Source: Hyphomicrobiaceae bacterium (GTDB taxonomy: Bacteria; Pseudomonadota; Alphaproteobacteria; Rhizobiales; MH13). Taken from it: DNA of 16,536 bases. The notes under the pieces are model-generated. The model ran no database searches. It had not been told where the DNA came from and saw only the letters and a program-made list of their open reading frames with translations. The position numbers were made by a program, and so were the translations under genes. Within the stretch, counting starts at the first letter, position 1. Each line of letters opens with the position of its first letter. The DNA lies in the NCBI GenBank assembly GCA_020442235.1, contig JAGRKQ010000067.1, positions 1 through 16,536 on the forward strand. The letters are read 5' to 3'. Below, piece after piece: positions 6,530-12,355 of this stretch.

Positions 6530-8221
6530 TCAGCCGGCCATGGCCAGGTCTTCTTCGTTGATGTCGAAGGGCTGGACCTTGGAGGCCTTGAGCGTGAGGG
6601 CAAGCCGCGGCGGCGCGCCTTCCGGCACCATGTCGACAATCTGGCCGCCGCATTTTCCAAGCGCAACCTGAAGCGCGGCGAGCGGCAGGCGCCAGTCGAC
6701 GCTCTTTTCCACCTGCCGGCCACCACCGATGCGGTCCTTGGAAATGTCGCGGATGATGAAGCGCGCAGTCTTTTCGTCCGGCATGTCCGCTTCCATGCCC
6801 ATGGTCGGGCGCTCGATCGTGGTCTTGGCGTAGACCACCAGCAGTGCCTGGCGGAACACTTCGCGGATGCGGGCGGGGTCGCCTTCCAGCTGCGGCAGAA
6901 CGCCATGTTCCAGCTTGCCGGACACCAGATTGGCCTCGGCGGCGTCCTTGTACCACTCGTTGACGATGCGATCGGGCATGACGGCCGGCTCCACGCGCGG
7001 CTTTTCCGAGCCGGTGTCGAGCAGGCACAGGCAACTTTCCAGAACGCGCCGGGTCTCCTGCTCGCGGGCCGAAACCTTGGAGAGCTTGGCGTCGGCCTTC
7101 TTCACCCGCTCCTGAAGGCTCTGAAGCTCGCGCGACATGCGGTCGAGTTCGATGAGGGTGATGAAGTGGCGCGCCACGGTGCCGTCGCGCCGGCGCACGG
7201 GGATGTGCTGCACATGCGCGGCAATCTGGCGGACCCGGCCGAGGAGTTCCACCGGCACGAGCGAATCGGTATCGACCTCGATGTCAAGGAAGGTCTTGCG
7301 GCTGGTCGAGCCGTTCTTGGGGATCACCATGTGCTGATCGGCCTTGCGCAATTCCGTCTCGGTCTCGAAGCCGAGCATGTCGAGCGCCGCCGGATTGGCT
7401 GCCTGAAGCTTGCCGTCGCCGGAATATTGCAGGACGCCGATCAGCGATTCCTCGTTCTGCTTGTGCAGCGTTGCCAGTTCCTCCTGATGCAGGAGCGAAA
7501 CCGCAGTGAAGAGAAGATCAAGCGAGCGGCTGATCGAACCCAGTTCGTCGCGCCGTTTCAGGCCGGTCTTGAACTGGTCGGCGACGTCGGGATTGTCGAC
7601 GGCGGCCATGATGGCCCCCTGCAATTTCCGCATCGGCTTCACGATCCAGTAGTTGAGCGCGATGACCGACACCATGGACGAGCCGAGCACGATGGCCAGA
7701 ATGGCGAGCGCGGTCTTGACGATCCGGTCATGGGTGGCCGCATCGATGGGCGCCATGGCAAGACGCGCGACCAGCGGATTGGCCATGCCGGTTTCGGACG
7801 GATCAATGTAGAGATCGAGCGCCGCGCCATCGGCCGATTCCCAGGTCTGCAAGCCGCCGCGCCGCACCATGTCGAGCGTCAGGAACGGGCGATCCCCAAC
7901 CGTCGACAGCTGCTCGCCGCTGGCATCAAGCACCGAAGCGCCGATGATCAGGCCATCGCGCATGAAACGGTCGGCCGTGCGCGTGACATCGTCGACGCTC
8001 GGGAAGGTGGCCGGATCGGTGGCATGGACAAAGGCGGCGCGCACTTCGTCGGCGGCCTGTTCGATGTTCTGGGTCTGCCAGACCATGGAAAAGGGCAGGA
8101 GAAGAACCGCCTCGGTGACGATCACACCGATCGCAACCGAAACGAAAATCACCATGTGCAGCGAGCGCGGATTGAACCACGCCCTGCGCTGCGAACCCTG
8201 CGTTTTGGCCTTGCGCTGCAA
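6530..8221 (-). CDS. Membrane sensor with HAMP, PAS-like and degenerate histidine-kinase ATPase domain
   Basis: A 563-residue inner-membrane protein. It starts at TTG (8221), the only start codon before the first transmembrane helix, supported by GGAGAGGG immediately upstream. The layout is transmembrane helix 1 (about 22-46), a periplasmic domain (47-170), helix 2 (170-194), a HAMP-like linker (about 195-247), a PAS-like domain (about 255-360), a short coiled coil (360-395), and a C-terminal region (about 405-548) following the course of a histidine-kinase catalytic domain. Key residues are missing: there is no histidine between 353 and 438, where the phospho-acceptor should be. The N-box equivalent (GDPARIREVFRQALLVVYAKT) lacks its Asn. 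The G1 box is replaced by RDISKDRIGGG and no clear G2 box follows. It is probably an inactive, scaffold or allosteric sensor. It lies next to the minus-strand pilus genes, separated from them by a large inverted repeat. Confidence 0.72.
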   Translation of the reverse strand: MQRKAKTQGSQRRAWFNPRSLHMVIFVSVAIGVIVTEAVLLLPFSMVWQTQNIEQAADEVRAAFVHATDPATFPSVDDVTRTADRFMRDGLIIGASVLDASGEQLSTVGDRPFLTLDMVRRGGLQTWESADGAALDLYIDPSETGMANPLVARLAMAPIDAATHDRIVKTALAILAIVLGSSMVSVIALNYWIVKPMRKLQGAIMAAVDNPDVADQFKTGLKRRDELGSISRSLDLLFTAVSLLHQEELATLHKQNEESLIGVLQYSGDGKLQAANPAALDMLGFETETELRKADQHMVIPKNGSTSRKTFLDIEVDTDSLVPVELLGRVRQIAAHVQHIPVRRRDGTVARHFITLIELDRMSRELQSLQERVKKADAKLSKVSAREQETRRVLESCLCLLDTGSEKPRVEPAVMPDRIVNEWYKDAAEANLVSGKLEHGVLPQLEGDPARIREVFRQALLVVYAKTTIERPTMGMEADMPDEKTARFIIRDISKDRIGGGRQVEKSVDWRLPLAALQVALGKCGGQIVDMVPEGAPPRLALTLKASKVQPFDINEEDLAMAG

Positions 8222-8275
8222 GAGACCCTCTCCAACCGTCCGTTTTCTTTATTGCAGCAAAGGTTTAAACGAATG

Positions 8276-8315
8276 TTTTCACCGCGTGCATTCGGATGAT
8301 GCAACGCGGTGAAAA
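8276..8315. repeat. Large interrupted inverted repeat between pilus genes and degenerate sensor gene
   Basis: The arms TTTTCACCGCGT (8276-8287) and ACGCGGTGAAAA (8304-8315) are perfectly complementary over 12 bases. The stem continues inward with GCAT/ATGC after a one-base bulge, leaving a 7-base loop. The T-runs lie on the 5' side and A-runs on the 3' side on either strand, so it is not a standard intrinsic terminator. It lies 54-95 bases upstream of the sensor TTG start and 37 bases beyond the stop of the second pseudopilin gene. It could be an operator dyad, an mRNA 3' stabiliser or a Rho-independent stop without a U-tract. Confidence 0.75.
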
Positions 8316-8351
8316 TTGATCGTTCTGCGATTTTTTTCGCGGTTCAGTCGC

Positions 8352-8909
8352 TTACGGGCTGACGGTGATCTCGCGCGAGCGGCGCGGCCGCAGGAAGAAG
8401 CGGTCGTCCAGGGTGATGGTTCCCGAAATCACCCGGCTCGTCGACGGGGTGAAATCGTAGGAAACGACCGCCGTCACAAGGAAGGTGTCAGGAATGCGCA
8501 GCCCGGTCGGCACGCCGCCGCTGCCGCCGACCCGGTCCGGCGAGCCGTTGCGGGCCCGCGACCAGACGATGGAGGGATTGCCATCCGAATCGATCTGGAT
8601 GCCGGACATGACAACGGACATGTTGGAGACCGAATAAGGCATCAGGATCGCCTCGGTGGCGTCGAAGATGTCCTCGATCTCGGCTTCGGTCAGGTTGGCC
8701 TGCTGGGTGACAAGATCCGCCAGCGCGCTGGAGGCATGCGCCACCTTGCGGTTGATGGTGACCCCCTGGGCCAGCTCCACCGAACCGAGCCAGAGCGCGA
8801 TCATGAAAGGGGCGATCATGGCGAATTCGACCGCCGCGACCCCTTCACGGGCCCGCGCGAAGCCGCGCAGCCGCGCCAGGAAGCCCGATTTTGTCTGCAT
8901 GTCCGTCAT
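8352..8909 (-). CDS. TadE/TadF-like pseudopilin
   Basis: A 185-residue minor pilin-like protein of the Tad (Flp) pilus system. The N-terminus has a basic stretch and then REG/VAAVEFAMIAPF, matching the TadE pseudopilin processing site with predicted cleavage after Gly23 and Glu at mature position 5, followed by a single hydrophobic helix (about 24-47). The rest is a periplasmic domain without recognised motifs. In the family these proteins are cleaved by the CpaA/TadV peptidase and help fibre assembly. The start codon lies 9 bases after the upstream pseudopilin stop. Its ribosome binding site GAGGTG (minus strand, around 8915-8920) overlaps that stop, indicating translational coupling. Whether it is the TadF counterpart is inferred from its pairing with TadE. 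Confidence 0.85.
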   Translation of the reverse strand: MTDMQTKSGFLARLRGFARAREGVAAVEFAMIAPFMIALWLGSVELAQGVTINRKVAHASSALADLVTQQANLTEAEIEDIFDATEAILMPYSVSNMSVVMSGIQIDSDGNPSIVWSRARNGSPDRVGGSGGVPTGLRIPDTFLVTAVVSYDFTPSTSRVISGTITLDDRFFLRPRRSREITVSP

Positions 8910-8918
8910 GACGCCACC

Positions 8919-9479
8919 TCAGGGCTCGGGAAAGGGTTCGTTGCGGAAGGCCATGGTGGCGCTCAGAAGGCGCTGGTGGCCGGCAACATCGGCCGCATCA
9001 ATGGCCATGAAGTTCACGTAGAGCGGCCACAGGTAGAACGCCCGCACGACGACGATCTCCTCCGGCCCGCCCGGATCGTAGCGGAACGGCCCGGTGAGAT
9101 TGCCTGCGCCGTCCACCGGCGGGCGGTTGAGGTCGGCATCGTCGAAGGAGGTGTAGGTGCGCACCTCGATGCCGAGCCGCGAGCCGCAGTCGAACAGGTT
9201 GGAAATCTCGTTGCAGACCATGGTGCGAAAATCGCCGGGGCCGAGACCGCGGGTCTGCACGATACCGGTGCGGATCTGGCGCGCGGCTTCCGAAACGCCG
9301 CCTTCCAGAAGCTGCCCGGCCCAGAACATCAACGCCGTTTCGATGATGGCAAGCTTGAGCGAGAAGAACGGAATGGCGATCAGGCCGAACTCGACTGCCG
9401 TCGCACCATCCTCACCGGACCGGAACGGACGGAGCCAGCGCCGCATACGGCCGATCACGCCGCGCTTCTGCTGATCCAT
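8919..9479 (-). CDS. tadE: TadE-like pseudopilin
   Basis: A 186-residue membrane-anchored pseudopilin of the Tad pilus. The N-terminal motif is GEDG/ATAVEFGLIAIPF, with predicted prepilin-peptidase cleavage after Gly25 and Glu at mature position 5, then a hydrophobic helix (about 26-50) and a periplasmic domain with two cysteines (Cys89 and Cys98) that could form a disulfide. The frame extends upstream to 9518, but ATG 9479 is preceded on the minus strand by GAGGAG with a 9-base spacer, so it is chosen. It lies 209 bases downstream of the secretin N-domain gene on the same strand and is followed closely by a second pseudopilin. That gap contains a TTAACC motif and may hold a separate promoter. 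Confidence 0.88.
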   Translation of the reverse strand: MDQQKRGVIGRMRRWLRPFRSGEDGATAVEFGLIAIPFFSLKLAIIETALMFWAGQLLEGGVSEAARQIRTGIVQTRGLGPGDFRTMVCNEISNLFDCGSRLGIEVRTYTSFDDADLNRPPVDGAGNLTGPFRYDPGGPEEIVVVRAFYLWPLYVNFMAIDAADVAGHQRLLSATMAFRNEPFPEP

Positions 9480-9573
9480 GGCTTGATACTCCTCACACCG
9501 GCGCGCACTCCCACGCACGCATCCTTCACCGGCAAGAAGACCATCAAGTGCTGAAAGATGGCTGAAGAGACAG

Positions 9574-9579
9574 GGTTAA
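9574..9579 (-). promoter_or_regulatory. TTAACC motif (possible CtrA half-site) upstream of tadE
   Basis: TTAACC on the minus strand lies about 95 bases upstream of the tadE start in a non-coding gap. TTAACC is half of the known alphaproteobacterial CtrA site (TTAA-N7-TTAA, or TTAACCAT). On its own it is weak evidence; the interest comes from similar motifs in the other pilus intergenic regions. Confidence 0.25.
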
Positions 9580-9688
9580 AGTCGAACTGAAGCCGTGCGG
9601 GCCCGCCGGTCAGAAGCGCCGGCAGGCCGATCTTGAAAGGACACTTTATAATAGGACCGCCCGGAACAGGCCGGGATCCCTGCCCTGC

Positions 9689-10228
9689 CTAGCGGGTCTG
9701 ACCGCCTCCGGCCGCGCCGACGGCCTGGGTGTTGCGCGCCTCGAAGGCGCCGAAGCCGGCATTCACCTGCTCGGGATCATCGCCCGGCGTCGGTCGGATC
9801 TGGCAGATCGGCGAGCAGGACAGGGTCGAACGCGTCGTGCGGCGGTAGACGGAGACGAGCGAGCCGCCCTCCAGGCCGACGAGAATGGTGTTCTCGGCGA
9901 CGATCACGCCGTTCTGGTCCATCATGATGAGATTGGTTTCACCATAGCTGCGCCCGGTGAGGATCAGCGTCACATCGTCGGGCATGGCCGCATCGGCGAT
10001 CGCCGGGTTGCCGATGATGATGGTGCCGACCGGCTCGGTGAGACGCAAGACGCGGGCATGATCGAGCGAGATGCGGATCGTCGAACCGACCCCGGCTTCC
10101 TCGACCTCCACCAGCGGCGGAACGGGCATCGCCTCGGCCGGCATGGCGCCGGTTGCCGCGCTCTGGGCCGAAACCGGGCCGGTCATGGCGGCAAGGACGA
10201 TCAGGGAAAGAAAGGACGGGATACGCAT
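9689..10228 (-). CDS. Periplasmic protein with free-standing secretin N-terminal domain (pilus assembly N-domain)
   Basis: A 179-residue exported protein with signal peptide residues 1-21 (cleavage likely after VSA). A single domain (about 47-118) matches the N-terminal pilus/secretin domain. It aligns by eye with residues about 45-120 of CpaC in the same window: both have a strand with a conserved I/V pattern, a NPAIADA or NPEVADA turn, and a GETNLIMMDQNG or GATNVFLFDAGQ segment. It lacks the secretin channel. After the domain comes a short region with Cys138 and Cys142 (CSPIC), then a low-complexity tail. Such stand-alone proteins are encoded beside Flp pilin genes in several rhizobia; the role is presumably periplasmic assembly of the pilus channel. 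The start is preceded by GAGGGT on the minus strand. It is divergent from pilA across a 278-base AT-richer region. Confidence 0.82.
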   Translation of the reverse strand: MRIPSFLSLIVLAAMTGPVSAQSAATGAMPAEAMPVPPLVEVEEAGVGSTIRISLDHARVLRLTEPVGTIIIGNPAIADAAMPDDVTLILTGRSYGETNLIMMDQNGVIVAENTILVGLEGGSLVSVYRRTTRSTLSCSPICQIRPTPGDDPEQVNAGFGAFEARNTQAVGAAGGGQTR

Positions 10229-10282
10229 GGGACCCTCGAAAAAGCGATTTGGCGTCAGTATCGCCGCGCTTGGTGAATGCGA

Positions 10283-10330
10283 GGTTAAGAGGAAAACGAG
10301 CGGTTAATATCCACCAACCCAATGATTATA
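10283..10330 (-). promoter_or_regulatory. Candidate promoter/regulatory region for the minus-strand pilus genes
   Basis: In the AT-richer gap between the divergent pilus operons, two TTAACC motifs on the minus strand (10283-10288 and 10302-10307) are spaced 19 bases start to start, nearly two helical turns. A TATAAT matching a -10 box lies at 10325-10330, also on the minus strand, about 97 bases upstream of the next start codon. No good -35 box is visible at the right distance. The TTAACC pair lies downstream of that -10, so if they are activator sites they serve a different start point, or act as repressor sites. The region is a good promoter location by position, but the exact elements are uncertain. 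Confidence 0.3.
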
Positions 10331-10451
10331 TTATGTTTTCTCCATTTTCTGCTGAATTTCACCTGCCCCGGAACAGGCTTTGCGGCGGCAATTTACCCCG
10401 CGCTGGAAACGCTCGCTTAAGGCCTCGCGTCTATGGTCGGTGCAGGTTCGA

Positions 10452-10480
10452 TGACGGGCAAAAAACGTCACGGCCTGTCA
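10452..10480 (+). promoter_or_regulatory. Alternative hairpins in the pilA 5' leader
   Basis: TGACGGGC (10452-10459) can pair with GCCTGTCA (10473-10480), giving 8 base pairs with one G-U. Alternatively, the first five bases of the same arm can pair with CGTCA (10466-10470). The two forms exclude each other. The element ends 14 bases before the pilA ribosome binding site GGAG (10495-10498). The sequence shows the pairing only; a role in pilin mRNA stability or translation is inference. Confidence 0.35.
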
Positions 10481-10506
10481 AACGAGGGAAAAGTGGAGTC
10501 TGGACA

Positions 10507-10671
10507 ATGACCAAGTTTCTTACCCGCTTCGCGAAGGACGAATCCGGCGCGACCGCCATTGAATATGGCCTGATTGCCGCCGGTATCGCCGTCGTCATCA
10601 TCGGTGCCGTCCGTCTCGCGGGCCGCAACCTGAACACCACCTGGGGCAACGTTGCTCGCAACCTGATCTGA
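10507..10671 (+). CDS. pilA: Flp/Fap-type major pilin
   Basis: The major pilin of the Tad (type IVc) pilus, a 54-residue prepilin. The N-terminal leader is basic and ends in DESG, followed by ATAIEYGLIAAGIAVVII. Predicted cleavage by CpaA after Gly14 leaves Glu at mature position 5 and the adjacent Tyr, the classic Flp signature, in a hydrophobic helix that packs the fibre core. The tail is short and polar (RNLNTTWGNVARNLI). ATG 10507 has GGAG at 10495-10498 with an 8-base spacer. The upstream open frame, to 10153, crosses the divergent promoter region and is not coding. Codon use is biased toward abundant codons, as expected for a highly expressed protein. It is followed by terminator-like hairpins and a small ORF before cpaA, which could let pilin mRNA be made in excess over the machinery. 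Confidence 0.96.
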   Translation: MTKFLTRFAKDESGATAIEYGLIAAGIAVVIIGAVRLAGRNLNTTWGNVARNLI

Positions 10672-10687
10672 TCCCAGGAGGCCCGGT

Positions 10688-10801
10688 ATGGGTCGCAAAC
10701 CGGGCGGCGGGCTTTTTCAAACGAGAAAGTTCGCCGCCCGTTTTATTTTGCGCATGTCGCGCATGATGTCGGCACACACGCCCAGAGGACGAACACGATG
10801 A
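10688..10801 (+). CDS. Candidate 37-codon leader ORF between pilA and cpaA
   Basis: A perfect AGGAGG at 10676-10681 is followed after 6 bases by ATG 10688, opening a 37-codon frame that ends TGA at 10799-10801. The stop overlaps the cpaA start as ATGA (10798-10801). The predicted peptide starts MGRKPGGGLFQ, is strongly basic (eight Arg, two Lys) with no acidic residues, and uses several codons rare elsewhere in the window (AGA, CGA, ACA, ATT). It matches no family I recognise. The frame passes through the hairpin at 10701-10740, so ribosomes translating it would disturb that hairpin. It may be a regulatory leader or a translational coupling device for cpaA rather than a functional peptide. 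It could also be chance, since cpaA has its own AGAGGA site at 10784-10789. Confidence 0.4.
   Translation: MGRKPGGGLFQTRKFAARFILRMSRMMSAHTPRGRTR
10701..10749 (+). terminator. Terminator-like hairpin after pilA
   Basis: CGGGCGGCG (10701-10709) pairs with CGCCGCCCG (10732-10740) to form a 9-base-pair stem with a 22-base loop, followed by TTTTATTTT (10741-10749). A second possible hairpin, GCCCGGT/ACCGGGC (10681-10687/10699-10705), overlaps its left arm by five bases and lies just before a TTTTT run (10713-10717). The position, 30 bases after the pilA stop and before cpaA, suggests partial termination that sets the pilin-to-machinery ratio. The large loop makes the strength uncertain. Confidence 0.6.
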
Positions 10802-11325
10802 TCCCGGTCGAACTTTCGCACGGTCTCGTTCTGGCGGTTTTTCCGTTCCTCGCCATTCTGGCAGCGCTGACCGATACCTTTTCCATGACCATCCCGAACC
10901 GCCTCACGGCGCTCGTCGCGCTCGGCTTCTTCGCCGTCGCGCTGGCTTCGGGCATGGCATTTTCCACCATCGGCTGGCACGTCCTGACCGGCGCCGGCAT
11001 GCTCATGGTGGGCTTTCTGCTCTTCGGGCTCGGCTGGATCGGCGGCGGCGACGCCAAGCTGGCGGCCGGTGCCGCGCTGTGGCTCGGCCCCGTCTATGTC
11101 CTGCCCTTCATCGTCCTGATGGCGCTGATCGGCGGCGGTCTTTCCGCCGGCATGCTGGGTCTTCGCCTGTCACCGACGGCGGAAGCCATCGGCCACCGCG
11201 TGGCCTTCTTCGGACGGCTTCTGGCCGACGATGTCGGCATTCCCTATGGCATCGCCATCGGATCGGCCGCGCTCATCACCTATTCGCACAGCTTCTGGAT
11301 TGCGCAGCTGACGCCCGGCCTTTGA
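10798..11325 (+). CDS. cpaA: Prepilin peptidase CpaA/TadV (A24 family)
   Basis: An inner-membrane aspartic protease of 175 residues that cleaves the Flp pilin and the TadE-type pseudopilins. The two catalytic aspartates are visible: Asp26 in LTDTFSMTIPN and Asp85 in the GGGD motif (GWIGGGDAKL). It has several hydrophobic helices and a C-terminal IPYGIAI motif typical of the A24 family. It lacks the N-terminal zinc/methylase domain of PilD-type enzymes, as is normal for Tad peptidases. ATG 10798 has AGAGGA at 10784-10789 with an 8-base spacer, and it overlaps the stop of the small upstream ORF as ATGA. The next gene, cpaB, begins 155 bases later, after a structured leader. Confidence 0.94.
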   Translation: MIPVELSHGLVLAVFPFLAILAALTDTFSMTIPNRLTALVALGFFAVALASGMAFSTIGWHVLTGAGMLMVGFLLFGLGWIGGGDAKLAAGAALWLGPVYVLPFIVLMALIGGGLSAGMLGLRLSPTAEAIGHRVAFFGRLLADDVGIPYGIAIGSAALITYSHSFWIAQLTPGL

Positions 11326-11393
11326 AGCCGCGCCCGCCAGCCCCGCAGATGCCTTTACGGCAAATCATCGCTTCAGGCGATCCGGTCACGTTC

Positions 11394-11410
11394 GGTTAAC
11401 CTTACCTATA
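11394..11410 (+). promoter_or_regulatory. CtrA-like site upstream of cpaB
   Basis: The palindrome GGTTAACC (11394-11401) is followed by TTACCTATA. Read as TTAA-N7-TATA (11396-11410) it matches the alphaproteobacterial CtrA consensus TTAA-N7-TTAA with one mismatch. It lies 71-87 bases upstream of the cpaB start in the only sizeable gap of the plus-strand pilus genes, so it could mark a separate promoter for cpaB onward. No experiment or matrix score supports it here. Confidence 0.35.
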
Positions 11411-11474
11411 CCTTTCCAGATCACAGTCAGCGCATTGGAAAGGCCCATTTGCGTGCGGGCCTTGAGTCAAGGTG
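11411..11474 (+). promoter_or_regulatory. Structured cpaB leader with three overlapping inverted repeats
   Basis: Three inverted repeats form a chain. The first is CCTTTCCA/TGGAAAGG (11411-11418/11436-11443). The second is AAGGCCC/GGGCCTT (11440-11446/11457-11463). The third is CCTTGA/TCAAGG (11460-11465/11467-11472). Each overlaps the next by four bases, so neighbours exclude one another. In RNA the third could form CCTTG/CAAGG with a 3-base loop, covering most of the AAGGTG ribosome binding site (11469-11474) of cpaB. The arrangement resembles an RNA switch controlling translation, but it is not a class I recognise. Confidence 0.4.
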
Positions 11475-11480
11475 CGTGAC

Positions 11481-12302
11481 ATGAAACCTGCCCGTCTCAT
11501 CGGTATTGGCGTCGCCGCGGGCGCCGGCCTTCTCGCCTTTCTGGCCGCCCAGACCATGGTGACGCCGCCGCCAGCGGACAATGCAGCGCCGCAGGCCGCC
11601 GCGCCGGAAATCACCACGACCGAAATTCTTGTTGCCCGCCATGACATTTCCATCGGCGGCCGGCTGACCCCCGGCTCCATGGACTGGCAGGAATGGCCGG
11701 CCGCCAACGTCTCGCCGAGCTACATCACGCGCGACGCCAATCCGGATGCGCTGGAACGCTATGACGGCGCGATCGCCACCCAGCCGATCGAATCGGGCGA
11801 GCCGATGCGTGCCTCGATCCTCGCCGCCCAGGGGCGCGGGTTCATGGCCGCCATCCTGCCTTCCGGCATGCGCGCCATTTCGGTGCGCGTGAAGGCCGAA
11901 TCGCGCGCCGCCGGCTTCATCCTGCCGAACGACCGCATCGACGTGATCCTGACCCGCCAGCGCCGCGGCGCGGCGCCGGACGGCAGCGATCTCTATGACA
12001 CGCAGACCATCCTCAGCAATGTGCGCGTCCTGGCCATCGACCAGACCTTCGAGGAACGCGACGGCGAGCAGTTCGTCACCGGCGAGATCGCCACGCTGGA
12101 ACTGTCGCCGACCGATTCCGAACTCCTCGCGATGGCCAACCAGATGGGCGAGATCTCGCTCGCCCTGCGGTCCATTGCCGATCTCAACGAAGAACTCGAA
12201 GGCGCCGACGGCGATGTCGCGCGGCGCCTGCGCGGCGGGGGCGGCGGCAACACCGGCACCCGCGTCATCCGTTACGGCATCGCAGGCGGAGGCAACCACT
12301 GA
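11481..12302 (+). CDS. cpaB: Pilus assembly protein CpaB/RcpC
   Basis: A 273-residue periplasmic component of the Tad secretin complex with an N-terminal signal anchor (about residues 6-25). A SAF-like domain (about 45-113) begins TTEILVARHDISIGG and is followed by the CpaB/RcpC domain (about 122-230). That domain includes GMRAISVRVKAESRAAGFILPNDRIDV, seen in this family, and the conserved segment ATLELSPTDSELLAMA. The C-terminal tail is Gly-rich. ATG 11481 is chosen over the in-frame GTG at 11472 because AAGGTG (11469-11474) sits 6 bases upstream of it. The stop (12300-12302) overlaps a possible ATG of the next frame as TGATG. The 155-base gap before it holds a CtrA-like site and a chain of inverted repeats, so its expression may be set separately from pilA-cpaA. 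Confidence 0.93.
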   Translation: MKPARLIGIGVAAGAGLLAFLAAQTMVTPPPADNAAPQAAAPEITTTEILVARHDISIGGRLTPGSMDWQEWPAANVSPSYITRDANPDALERYDGAIATQPIESGEPMRASILAAQGRGFMAAILPSGMRAISVRVKAESRAAGFILPNDRIDVILTRQRRGAAPDGSDLYDTQTILSNVRVLAIDQTFEERDGEQFVTGEIATLELSPTDSELLAMANQMGEISLALRSIADLNEELEGADGDVARRLRGGGGGNTGTRVIRYGIAGGGNH

Positions 12303-12355
12303 TGCGCCTGTCCGTCTCCCACTTCCGTTTTCCGATTTCAGGAAAGGTTCGTCCC

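Noticed and set aside
6520-6538. Two GCCGGC copies between the convergent PhnD-like and sensor genes, a possible shared terminator
   Set aside because: GCCGGC is self-complementary and common in GC-rich DNA; the stem is 6 pairs without a T-run and overlaps the sensor stop.
6905-8299. 464-codon plus-strand open frame antisense to the sensor gene
   Set aside because: It is a GC-driven shadow of the minus-strand gene. Its translation is rich in Arg, Gly and His with no domain, while the minus strand gives coherent transmembrane, HAMP and PAS segments.
8316-9554. 412-codon plus-strand open frame over the pseudopilin genes
   Set aside because: The minus strand carries two clear TadE processing motifs with good ribosome binding sites; the plus frame has low-complexity composition and no recognisable motif.
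9633-9652. TTGAAA and TATAAT resembling a plus-strand promoter
   Set aside because: The spacing is 8 bases instead of about 17, and it would read antisense into the secretin N-domain gene.
11349-11399. 16-codon ORF between cpaA and cpaB
   Set aside because: It has no ribosome binding site and does not couple to cpaB; likely chance.
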